DNA of 64,000 nucleotides from Cryobacterium flavum (GTDB taxonomy: Bacteria; Actinomycetota; Actinomycetes; Actinomycetales; Microbacteriaceae), in NCBI RefSeq assembly GCF_900103805.1, contig NZ_FNIB01000002.1, positions 310,001 to 374,000 on the forward strand. Reading direction: 5' to 3'. The notes beneath the pieces are model-generated. The model was not told where the DNA came from. It saw only the letters and a program-made list of their open reading frames with translations, and searched no databases. The position numbers and the translations under genes were made by a program. Shown here in pieces: positions 10,334-17,157 of the stretch; the first letter of the stretch is position 1; each line of letters starts with the position of its first letter.

Positions 10334-11044
10334 ATGACTGATCTTGCTCAAGCGGTGGAACCGCACGCCGCCGGGCTCGCCTCCCGGCTGAACTGGCTGC
10401 GCGCCGGTGTTCTGGGCGCGAACGACGGCATCGTCTCCGTCGCCGCCCTCGTCGTCGGAGTCGCCGCCGCGACCACCGATTCCAATGTGATTCTCATCGC
10501 CGGTGTCGCGAGCCTGCTCGCCGGCGCGATTTCGATGGCCCTCGGCGAGTATGTGTCGGTGAGCAGCCAGCGCGACTCCGAACGCGCCCTCATCGCCAAA
10601 GAAACCTGGGAACTCGAGAACGAGCCCGACGAGGAACTCGCCGAACTGGCCGGATTCTACGAGGCCAAGGGGCTCTCCAGCCAGACCGCCCAACAGGTGG
10701 CAATCGAGCTCACCGAGCATGACGCCCTCGCCGCGCACCTCGAAGTCGAGCTGCACATCACCGAGCAGGATGTGTCGAATCCCTGGCACGCGGCGTACGC
10801 ATCCGCTATCGCATTCACCGTCGGCGCTGCACTGCCCCTGCTCGCCGTGCTGCTGCCACCGGCCGAGTGGCGCATCGGAGCCACTTTCTTCGCGGTGCTG
10901 GTGGCCCTCGTCATCACCGGCTGGCTCAGCGCCCACCTCGGCAACAGCCCCAAGCCGCGTGCCATCGCCCGCATCGTCATCGGCGGCATTCTCGCCCTCG
11001 CGGTGACCTATGTCATCGGTGCGCTGATCGGCGGCGGCATCTAG
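10334..11044 (+). CDS. VIT1/CCC1 family iron/manganese transporter
   Basis: 236-residue membrane protein of the vacuolar iron transporter family, which moves Fe2+/Mn2+ out of the cytosol. The first helix pair (LRAGVLGANDGIVSVAALVVGVA, residues ~20-42) carries the family's conserved NDG, and GAISMALGEYVSVSSQRD closes the N-terminal pair. A soluble helical metal-binding segment follows (about residues 80-145, rich in glutamate: ENEPDEELAEL). Three C-terminal helices end in GALIGGG. The ATG at 10334 fits the family start; no Shine-Dalgarno is visible. It is transcribed divergently from sucC. Confidence 0.88.
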   Translation: MTDLAQAVEPHAAGLASRLNWLRAGVLGANDGIVSVAALVVGVAAATTDSNVILIAGVASLLAGAISMALGEYVSVSSQRDSERALIAKETWELENEPDEELAELAGFYEAKGLSSQTAQQVAIELTEHDALAAHLEVELHITEQDVSNPWHAAYASAIAFTVGAALPLLAVLLPPAEWRIGATFFAVLVALVITGWLSAHLGNSPKPRAIARIVIGGILALAVTYVIGALIGGGI

Positions 11045-11090
11045 GACGATGGCTCACAGGCAACTCCGGGTTACGCCCTCATCGCGTGGA

Positions 11091-11096
11091 TAGGCT
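11091..11096 (+). promoter_or_regulatory. predicted -10 box, leaderless DUF3054 gene
   Basis: TAGGCT ends six bases before the ATG at 11103, placing the transcription start at or next to the start codon. No Shine-Dalgarno is present. Confidence 0.5.
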
Positions 11097-11102
11097 GAAA
11101 AT

Positions 11103-11513
11103 ATGGCATCACTGCACATCGGGGCTGGCCCCATTCCTCGATCATCAATCCGCACCGCTGGCGTGCTCGACGCGGTCCTCGTTCTGGCCTTCGCCGCGAT
11201 CGGCCGTCTCAGCCACGGCGAGAGCCTGGCCGGCATCGGCGTGACCTACTGGCCGTTCCTCGGCGGTCTGATCATCGGCTGGCTGGTGCTGCGTGCCTGG
11301 CGTCACCCACGCACGATCGTCTGGACCGGCATCGGCATCTGGATCGCCACCGTGGCCGGCGGCCTGCTGCTGCGCCTGGCCAGCGGCCAGGGCGTGCAGC
11401 TCAGTTTCGCGATCGTCACGACTATCGTGCTCGGCGTGTTCCTGCTCGGCTGGCGGGCCATCGCCGCGCTCGTGCAGCGCGCCTCTCGCCAGCGGATGCC
11501 GACCCCCGCCTAG
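11103..11513 (+). CDS. DUF3054 domain-containing membrane protein
   Basis: 136-residue protein with four hydrophobic segments, matching the small actinobacterial DUF3054 family (LDAVLVLAFAAIGRLSHGE near residue 22, WPFLGGLIIGWLVLRAWRHP near 50). Function is unknown in the family. It is a single short gene after the VIT transporter with a 58-bp gap, so it may have its own promoter. It converges on the next gene. Confidence 0.75.
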   Translation: MASLHIGAGPIPRSSIRTAGVLDAVLVLAFAAIGRLSHGESLAGIGVTYWPFLGGLIIGWLVLRAWRHPRTIVWTGIGIWIATVAGGLLLRLASGQGVQLSFAIVTTIVLGVFLLGWRAIAALVQRASRQRMPTPA

Positions 11514-11532
11514 TCTGTCGGCCGCAACGGTT

Positions 11533-12144
11533 CTAGCCGGCGGCGATTGCGTCAAAGAGCAGGTAGACGCCGAACAGGCTGGCCGCCATCAGAGCGGCCA
11601 GCGCGAGCGCCACTGCCCGGTCTGGCCAGCGGCGACCTCCGCCGAGAGCCAGGAGCAGGCCCAGGGCGCCCTCGCCCCACCACTGCGGGCCGCCGATCAG
11701 CAGCGCGCCGTAGAACGCCTCGCCGAGGACGAGCCCGCTCATCACGGCCAAACCCAATCGGTGCGCGAGCGGATGCCGTCGGCCGGCCAGGTCACCCGCC
11801 AGCCCACACAGCGCGCCGGCGCCGATGGCGACGATCCCCCACAGCACGAGCACGCGGGGTGGCTGCGACTCCGGGCCGAGCACGGCCCAGGTTGCGACCA
11901 TCGCCGCCAGCGCGGTCACGCCAAGCAGGATCGCGCGCGACCCGCGGGTTCGGGTCAGCGCTGCAACGGTGAACGGAAGCAGGCCCCACAGCGCGCTGGT
12001 GTTGGCGAGCGTGGTCCACGGCTCCGGCAGCACTGCATACAGCGCGCGGGCCAGCAGCCCGGTCGCGATCCCGGCGCCGACCGCCACGAGCAGACTGCGG
12101 GCGAGCATCGCTGGCCGACGCATCCGTTCGTCGGTCAGGGTCAT
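11533..12144 (-). CDS. DUF6518-type membrane protein
   Basis: 203-residue membrane protein with six or so hydrophobic segments. Glycine/leucine-rich helices and the charged loop AGDLAGRRHPLAHRLG near residue 120 resemble the DUF6518 family; no function is known. It starts at ATG 12144, where a TAGGCT hexamer six bases upstream suggests a leaderless transcript. The family call is from recollection of sequence character, so it is moderate. Confidence 0.6.
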   Translation of the reverse strand: MTLTDERMRRPAMLARSLLVAVGAGIATGLLARALYAVLPEPWTTLANTSALWGLLPFTVAALTRTRGSRAILLGVTALAAMVATWAVLGPESQPPRVLVLWGIVAIGAGALCGLAGDLAGRRHPLAHRLGLAVMSGLVLGEAFYGALLIGGPQWWGEGALGLLLALGGGRRWPDRAVALALAALMAASLFGVYLLFDAIAAG

Positions 12145-12150
12145 GCTGCG

Positions 12151-12156
12151 AGCCTA
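12151..12156 (-). promoter_or_regulatory. predicted -10 box, leaderless DUF6518-type gene
   Basis: On the minus strand TAGGCT lies exactly six bases before the ATG at 12144, with no ribosome site between. Confidence 0.5.
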
Positions 12157-12210
12157 GGGTGTTGCACGCCGCCTCCTGGGCGGGCGGGCGGCGCCCAGCC
12201 GGATCTGCGC

Positions 12211-12855
12211 CTAGGCGAGCACCTTGAGGCCGGTGTTCCAGTTGTACGAGGCGTGTGCCGGGTTGACCTGCAGGGTCATGATGAGCAGTTGGAAGCCCTC
12301 GAGCTCGCGGGCGCGACGCAGCGGGCCGACATCGATGGGGTTGAGTCCGGCGTCGGCGACGAACGACTCGACGGCGGCTTTGGCCGTGTCGGAGTCACTC
12401 GCGACGAACACGTCGAGCGGCTGGCCGGCGACCGACCCGGTGACGAGCGTGCCAGCGAAGGTCGTGTTGAAGGCCTTAACGATGTTGACGCCGTCAGCGG
12501 CGAGCTTGGCGAGCTCTTCGACCGCTGAGGTGCCGGGGGCGACGGTGAGGGAGTCGAAGGTCGTGAAGTCGACCGGGTTGGTGATGTCGATCACGGTCTT
12601 GCCGGCGAGTGCGGCGCCGTAGCCGGTCACGAGGGTGCGAGCCGCGTCGTAGGGAACGGCTAGCACGACGATGTCGCCGTCGACGGCAGCGAAGTCGACC
12701 GGGCCGTTGGTCACGGATGCCCCGAGTTCGGCAGCGAGCGCCGCCGCCTTGGCCAGGTCCTGGCCGAGAATCTGCACGCTGCGGCCGGCCGCAACTGCAC
12801 GGGTTCCGATGCCGCGAGCCATGTTGCCGCTGCCGATGATAACGATGTCAGTCAT
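12211..12855 (-). CDS. F420/NADP-type oxidoreductase (NADP_F420-dependent reductase family)
   Basis: 214-residue single-domain Rossmann protein. The nucleotide-binding motif IVIIGSGNMARGIGTRAVAAG is at residues 4-24, followed by VVLAVPYDAA near 71, VIDITNPVD near 93 and VKAFNTTFAG near 128. This is the layout of the F420-dependent NADP reductase/ProC-like (PF03807) family. The substrate is unknown. The ATG at 12855 has AGAAAGAGA upstream. It is divergent from a MarR regulator over a large inverted repeat, so it is probably that regulator's target. Confidence 0.82.
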   Translation of the reverse strand: MTDIVIIGSGNMARGIGTRAVAAGRSVQILGQDLAKAAALAAELGASVTNGPVDFAAVDGDIVVLAVPYDAARTLVTGYGAALAGKTVIDITNPVDFTTFDSLTVAPGTSAVEELAKLAADGVNIVKAFNTTFAGTLVTGSVAGQPLDVFVASDSDTAKAAVESFVADAGLNPIDVGPLRRARELEGFQLLIMTLQVNPAHASYNWNTGLKVLA

Positions 12856-12919
12856 TAGAATTCTCTTTCTATTGGGGGGGTGAGGCCTGTTGGTCGTATT
12901 CACGATGTGGATGTAACTT

Positions 12920-12972
12920 ACTTGAAGCAACAACTAAAACCTAGGGCTTTTTAGTTGAAACGTCAAGTCAAC
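12920..12972. promoter_or_regulatory. MarR operator candidate between reductase and marR
   Basis: A 20-bp arm at 12920-12939 (starting ACTTGA and ending ACTAAAA) mirrors 12949-12968 with 15 of 20 positions matching around a 9-bp centre. Within the right half AGTTGA (12953-12958) pairs again with TCAACT (12967-12972). The hexamer A(C/G)TTGA recurs in both orientations, as expected for a dimeric winged-helix regulator, and covers both likely promoters. Confidence 0.6.
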
Positions 12973-12975
12973 TGG

Positions 12976-12981
12976 TAGATT
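12976..12981 (+). promoter_or_regulatory. predicted -10 box of marR
   Basis: TAGATT lies seven bases before the ATG at 12989, with TTGAAA at 12955-12960 as a possible -35 (15-bp spacer). The transcript is probably leaderless and starts just beyond the operator. Confidence 0.45.
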
Positions 12982-12988
12982 GTCTGTT

Positions 12989-13489
12989 ATGACTTCCCCT
13001 CCCCCACGCACCCCGGAGCCGCGCTGGCTCACCGAGGACGAGCGCATCGCCTGGCTGCGCCTGATGGCGGTCACGATGCTGCTCCCGGCCCGCCTGGAGT
13101 CCGAGCTGAAACGTGACGCCGGCCTCAGCCACTTCGAGTACTACGTGCTCGCCATGATCTCCGAGAACGACGAACACTCGTTGCCGCTCAGTGAACTCGC
13201 CTCACGCACCAACTCCTCCCTCTCCCGGCTCTCGCACGTGCTCACCCGCCTGGAAACGCAGGGCTACATCACCCGCTGTGCCTCGCAAGCGGATGCCCGC
13301 GCCTCCCTGGCCCGCCTCACCGAAACGGGCTGGCAGAAGGTCGTCGCCAGCGCTCCCGGCCACGTCGATGAGGTGCGCACCGTGGTGTTCGACCCGCTCA
13401 CCGCCCGCCAGGTCGGCCAACTCAGCGAGATCTGCGGTCGACTGCTCGGCACTCTCGACCCCGACCACCGCCTGCTCGATAACGACTGA
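12989..13489 (+). CDS. MarR family transcriptional regulator
   Basis: 166-residue MarR repressor. After a proline-rich tail, helices lead to the winged helix: LSHFEYYVLAMIS near residue 48, LSELASRTNSSLSRLSHVLTRLE (recognition helix, about 70-92), the wing ITRCASQADARASLARLTETG (about 96-116), and a C-terminal dimerisation helix. The ATG at 12989 is preferred over a TTG nine bases upstream because the -10-like box would lie inside the longer form. It probably represses the divergent reductase through the inverted repeat. The inducer is unknown. Confidence 0.88.
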   Translation: MTSPPPRTPEPRWLTEDERIAWLRLMAVTMLLPARLESELKRDAGLSHFEYYVLAMISENDEHSLPLSELASRTNSSLSRLSHVLTRLETQGYITRCASQADARASLARLTETGWQKVVASAPGHVDEVRTVVFDPLTARQVGQLSEICGRLLGTLDPDHRLLDND

Positions 13490-13525
13490 CCAAGCACGAC
13501 CGGTCAGCCACGACCGAACAGCTGA

Positions 13526-13612
13526 TCAGTACCGGTCGTCGTTGTCGAAGTCGAGATCGGCGTAGGCGTCTGGATCCAGATCGAGGTCGAAGCTGCGGTC
13601 GATCAAGCGCCA
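13526..13612 (-). pseudogene. possible 3' fragment of a lost gene (acidic C-terminus)
   Basis: A minus-strand stretch encodes WRLIDRSFDLDLDPDAYA followed by an Asp-rich tail to DDRY and a stop. Its third codon positions are almost all G or C, like the real genes around it, yet no start or upstream domain is readable. It looks like the surviving C-terminus of a deleted gene. The family is not recognised. Confidence 0.3.
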
Positions 13613-13643
13613 GGTACAAACTGTCCGGGCAGTCTGAAATGAC

Positions 13644-14495
13644 CTATTCGGCCCGGCGCAGCCCCGGTGTCGCGAGCAACTGGCCGTCACGCAACACGGC
13701 GAGAACATCGATGGGAAAGCGCTCGGTCATTTCGTTCAGCGTCGCCTCGCCGCCAGCCACGATCGCCGTCGCGAGCACGTCGGCCGTGACGATATCGGCG
13801 GCAAAAACGCTCACCTGGCGAAACGGCGACGGCTCACCGTTCAACGCCGTCCAGATGTGCTCGCCGCGTTCCGCGCTGCCCGAGGTGGCCACGGCTCGAA
13901 GCGGATGCCGCAGCGGCACGCTCGCAATCACGTCACCCCGATCGAATGGATTAACGATCGCCACGACCCATTCGAGGTGCTCGGTCACCGCGGCCGGCGT
14001 CGCCACTCGATGCCCGGTCGGCATCGCACTGTCGGCGGACTCCCACGCCTCAAATCGTTCGCCCGGCTGACCACTGACCAGCACGTCACCGCCGGCGTTG
14101 ATCGACCAGTCGGCGAAGCCGCTCGCGATCAGGGCAGCCCCGGCTTCGGCGATGGCGAGCGCCTTGATCACCCCGGACAAGTCGATCACGCCATCCGCAC
14201 GATGCGGAGTGAATACGCCCCGGGTGCGATCCCGCCAGTCCAACGTGAGGGCGTAACAGTTGCGCAAGCTCTCACTCGCGTCGGTCAAACGGATGTCCCC
14301 GCGCGCGACCCGAGACAGCTCCGAGTCGTCTCGGTAGAGGCTGAATTGCTGATCCCAGCGCCGAAACACTGTCTCGACCAGGTCACCGGCAGCGGTATCG
14401 GCAGCGAAATCGCCGAGTCGCAAACTGACGACGGTGCCCATCGTTGCAAAGGTGAGCGCGGGCATCCGCTCAGAGTCGCGGCACACGGCAGGCAC
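13644..14495 (-). CDS. apbE: FAD:protein FMN transferase (ApbE)
   Basis: About 280-residue ApbE-type enzyme that attaches FMN covalently to Ser/Thr of exported electron-transfer proteins using FAD and Mg2+. The family opening FATMGTVVSLRLGD is at residues 16-29, DLSGVIKALAI near 105, SINAGGDVLVSG near 130, and the metal-site region AADIVTADVLATAI near 235. The GTG at 14495 abuts the TAG of the FMN-binding protein gene; an internal ATG at 14465 is an alternative start. No signal peptide or lipobox is visible, so it may act from the cytosol or be anchored otherwise. It is last gene of a three-gene operon whose middle product is its likely substrate. Confidence 0.92.
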   Translation of the reverse strand: MPAVCRDSERMPALTFATMGTVVSLRLGDFAADTAAGDLVETVFRRWDQQFSLYRDDSELSRVARGDIRLTDASESLRNCYALTLDWRDRTRGVFTPHRADGVIDLSGVIKALAIAEAGAALIASGFADWSINAGGDVLVSGQPGERFEAWESADSAMPTGHRVATPAAVTEHLEWVVAIVNPFDRGDVIASVPLRHPLRAVATSGSAERGEHIWTALNGEPSPFRQVSVFAADIVTADVLATAIVAGGEATLNEMTERFPIDVLAVLRDGQLLATPGLRRAE

Positions 14496-15125
14496 CTAGA
14501 ACCCGGCCATATCGAGGGCCGACTGCAGCGACCGCAGGTAGCCCTGGGTCGTGTAGGTGGCGCCACTCACGTTTTGCACGCTCGCGGATTGGGCCGCGAG
14601 CACCTCGGAGCGCAAGATCGGCGCGGCCTGGTTGCTGATGGCAACCGATCGGCCGCCACGGTTGGTCAGCTGCAGCGGAGTGACCTCGGTGATCGCCCCG
14701 TTGGCGATCGTCACGGACACCTGCATGTTGCCGAACTGGGTGGCGACGACCGAGCCGGTGAAGCTTCCCGATTGCGACGATGCGGTCGCCGCGGTGGCTG
14801 CAACCGCGTTGGCAGCCGCAGCTGCGTCGGCCGCGGCTGTTGCTACTGCCGCCGCATCCGCTGCTGCCTTCGTCGAGGCAGCAGTGTTGGCGGCATCGGC
14901 CTGGGCTTGGGCTGTGGCCGCAGCGTCGGCGGCCGCTTTCGCGGTCGCTGCGGCCTGGGCGGCGGCATCCGTTGCGGCCGAGGCGGCGGTGGCTGCGCCG
15001 GTACCGGTACCGGTGGCTGCGGTCAGGCTCTGCGAGGCGTCGATAGCCTGCGAGCCGAGCTGCCAGCCGATGCCGACGATCGAGACGGAGGCCAGTGCGG
15101 CCAGTGCTACGGCACGTGCTCTCAC
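14496..15125 (-). CDS. exported FMN-binding protein with Ala-rich spacer
   Basis: 209-residue protein with an N-terminal membrane anchor or signal (MRARAVALAALASVSIVGIGW) and no lipobox cysteine. A low-complexity Ala-rich spacer of about 75 residues (35-115, A/T/D/K repeats) follows. The C-terminal FMN-binding domain (PF04205) carries SGATYT near residue 189; its threonine is the expected FMN attachment site. The domain resembles the NqrC/RnfG flavin domains. The gene overlaps the reductase by four bases and abuts apbE. The spacer probably reaches from the membrane into the wall as a stalk or helix. Confidence 0.88.
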   Translation of the reverse strand: MRARAVALAALASVSIVGIGWQLGSQAIDASQSLTAATGTGTGAATAASAATDAAAQAAATAKAAADAAATAQAQADAANTAASTKAAADAAAVATAAADAAAAANAVAATAATASSQSGSFTGSVVATQFGNMQVSVTIANGAITEVTPLQLTNRGGRSVAISNQAAPILRSEVLAAQSASVQNVSGATYTTQGYLRSLQSALDMAGF

Positions 15126-16546
15126 CAGTCAAACCTTTCGTAGTGGATCTGCTTCTTGGGGACCCCGCCGGCGCGGGCGTCTCGCACAACGGCGTCGGTC
15201 CACGGGCGGGGACCGCAGATGTAGATATCGCAGTGGAGCAGTTCGGGCACGATCTTGCGCAGGGTGATGCCGGCGCGGGCGGCATCCGCTGGCAGCCAGG
15301 TACTCACGCCCTTGGGACGTTTTCCGGCGATGATGCGCAGTTCAGCGCCGCGCACCCGGCACAGGTCGGTCAGCTCGTCGACCAGGTAAGTATCGCCGAG
15401 GCTGTGCGAGCGCAGCAGCACGGTGGCGTTGCCCGGCGCGAACGATACCGTTTCCAGCAGCGAGCGGATGGGGGCGACGCCGATGCCGGCGGCGATCAAG
15501 ACGACGCGGGGCGACGTGCGAGCGTTCTCGGTGAAGAGCCCGTACGGGCCTTCGAAGCTCACTCGGGTGCCGCGCTTCAGCTGCGGAAGCTGCTGCGAGG
15601 CATCGCCGAGACCGCGCACCGTGATGCGCAGTCCGCGCTCGCTCGGCGCTGACGACAGGGAGAAGGGGTGCGCCTGCCACCAGAGTCCGTGGGACCAGAA
15701 CCGCCAGACGAAGAACTGCCCGGAGGTCGCCCGGAGTTTGTCCAGCTGCCGGCCGGTCAGTGTGATGGAGACCACGCCCGGAGCGACGGCGTCGATGCGG
15801 TCGACGATCAGCTGATGACGCAATGACCGGGAGACCGGAAGCAGAAAGCGAAACACGATGATGGAGCCGGCGACCGCCACGTAGAGGGCGAGCCAGTAGT
15901 AGCGGGCAATGGCCCCCTCGCTGAGCAGGTTGCCGACGCTCAGCTGGTGCGGGATGGCGCCCAGCACCGAGAGGTAGGCGAGCAGGTGCACGGCGTGCCA
16001 GGCCTCGTAGCGAAACTTACGGCGCACGACCACGAGCGAGGTGATCACGACACCGAGCATGAGCGCGAGGCCGAGGAAGGCGAGCGGCATGTCGGGCAGG
16101 GTCGTGAACATGTTCCAGACCTCGACGAACACGTTCACGTTTTCGGCGAGGGCATAGCCGGTGATGAGCAGCGCCGCATGGCCGAGGATGAGATAGAGGG
16201 CGGGCTTGCCGAGCGACTGGTGCACGGCCATGGCTTGGTCGTGTCCGAAAGCGCGGTCGATCGGGGGCAGCCGCGCGGCCAGCACGAGCATCACGAGCAG
16301 CAGGTCGGTTCCGACCAGTCCGGCGACGATTCCGAGCGAGGTGAAAGCGTCGGCCGGAGCGGAGAACTTGGCTGCTCCCCCGTCGGCGAGAAAGATGGCG
16401 ATGACGATGGCGACCGACGCCACGCAGAGAATCTGCAGGCTGTCGGCGAGGCGCATCCGCTTCTGGTAGGCGGGATGCTGCAACGCCGTACGGGTGCGGC
16501 GTGTGGGCGCCTGGCCGGTTCGGTTGGTGCGCGTGTCGAGGCTCAT
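15122..16546 (-). CDS. ferric-reductase-like transmembrane oxidoreductase
   Basis: 474-residue fusion. The N-terminal ferric-reductase-like membrane domain has six helices and paired histidines (HQSLGKPALYLILGH and AWHAVHLLAYLSVLGAIPH) that would bind two haems. The C-terminal half is a ferredoxin-NADP+ reductase-like FAD/NAD(P) module: HPFSLSSAP for FAD near residue 294, VVLIAAGIGVAPIRSLLE for the nucleotide near 348, and CGPRPW near 448. It should move electrons from cytosolic NAD(P)H across the membrane. The acceptor is probably the flavinylated protein encoded four bases into its 3' end. Confidence 0.9.
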   Translation of the reverse strand: MSLDTRTNRTGQAPTRRTRTALQHPAYQKRMRLADSLQILCVASVAIVIAIFLADGGAAKFSAPADAFTSLGIVAGLVGTDLLLVMLVLAARLPPIDRAFGHDQAMAVHQSLGKPALYLILGHAALLITGYALAENVNVFVEVWNMFTTLPDMPLAFLGLALMLGVVITSLVVVRRKFRYEAWHAVHLLAYLSVLGAIPHQLSVGNLLSEGAIARYYWLALYVAVAGSIIVFRFLLPVSRSLRHQLIVDRIDAVAPGVVSITLTGRQLDKLRATSGQFFVWRFWSHGLWWQAHPFSLSSAPSERGLRITVRGLGDASQQLPQLKRGTRVSFEGPYGLFTENARTSPRVVLIAAGIGVAPIRSLLETVSFAPGNATVLLRSHSLGDTYLVDELTDLCRVRGAELRIIAGKRPKGVSTWLPADAARAGITLRKIVPELLHCDIYICGPRPWTDAVVRDARAGGVPKKQIHYERFDW

Positions 16547-16611
16547 GAGTAGAGCATCGACCGGGGGGCCATCGAACAGCTATCGATAACCTGTGAACAG
16601 TCTGTGTGTCG

Positions 16612-17087
16612 TCAATGCCTGTTTTTCAGCCGGACTCTCGCCCGCGCGAGCAGCACGATCACCAGGGCGAAGACGCGGCGCAGCACGGTCTCGAGCACGC
16701 GATCGACCAGCAGCGCCGGAACCGGTACCGGGCTGGTGAGGTGCAGCACGGTGAGGGCGAGCGGGGTCACGAACAGCAGGGCGGCGCCGTAGTGTCGGCC
16801 GATCAGAATCTCGGCGCCGAGCTGGCCTGACGGGCCGGGCAGCAGATGATCGCGAGCATGAGTGTGCCGGCAACGGTGACCGTGCGCAGCCGCACCCGGT
16901 AGGGCTCGTTCCGGCCGAACAGCGCTGTCATGGCGCCGAAGGCCGCGTAGGCGGCCCAGTCGAGCTGGCCGGTGAGCACGAGAACGGTGAGTGGCAGCGC
17001 GGCGGCGACCGCTGCCCGGGTGGCGACCTCGAACTGGAAGGAGCGCAGGTTGAGCGCCCACTGCCTCAAGGATTCGGGCTGGCGCAA
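16612..17087 (-). pseudogene. FUSC-family transporter gene with internal deletion and frameshift
   Basis: Two frames carry the two ends of one protein. The upstream frame reads an N-terminus ending AAYAAFGAMTALFGRNEPYR...TLMLAI, typical of the first FUSC membrane half. The downstream frame (stop at 16612) reads GQLGAEILIGRHYGAALLFV...LVDRVLETV, the last helices of the second half. They join near 16830-16850 in different frames, and the roughly 200 residues that should lie between are gone. The start would be TTG 17087 or is lost. It lies just downstream of pcrA on the same strand. Confidence 0.7.
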
Positions 17088-17121
17088 GGAATCGGGCTGG
17101 CGCAGGGATTCGGGCTGGCCC
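17068..17121. repeat. 18-bp tandem repeat, three copies
   Basis: Three 18-bp units (first AAGGATTCGGGCTGGCGC at 17068-17085, then 17086-17103 and 17104-17121) differ at one to four positions. Read on the minus strand they encode QPESLR repeats at the head of the FUSC remnant. Confidence 0.8.
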
Positions 17122-17157
17122 GGTTCCGGCCCTGGCGCGGGTTGAACGGGGTGCTCG

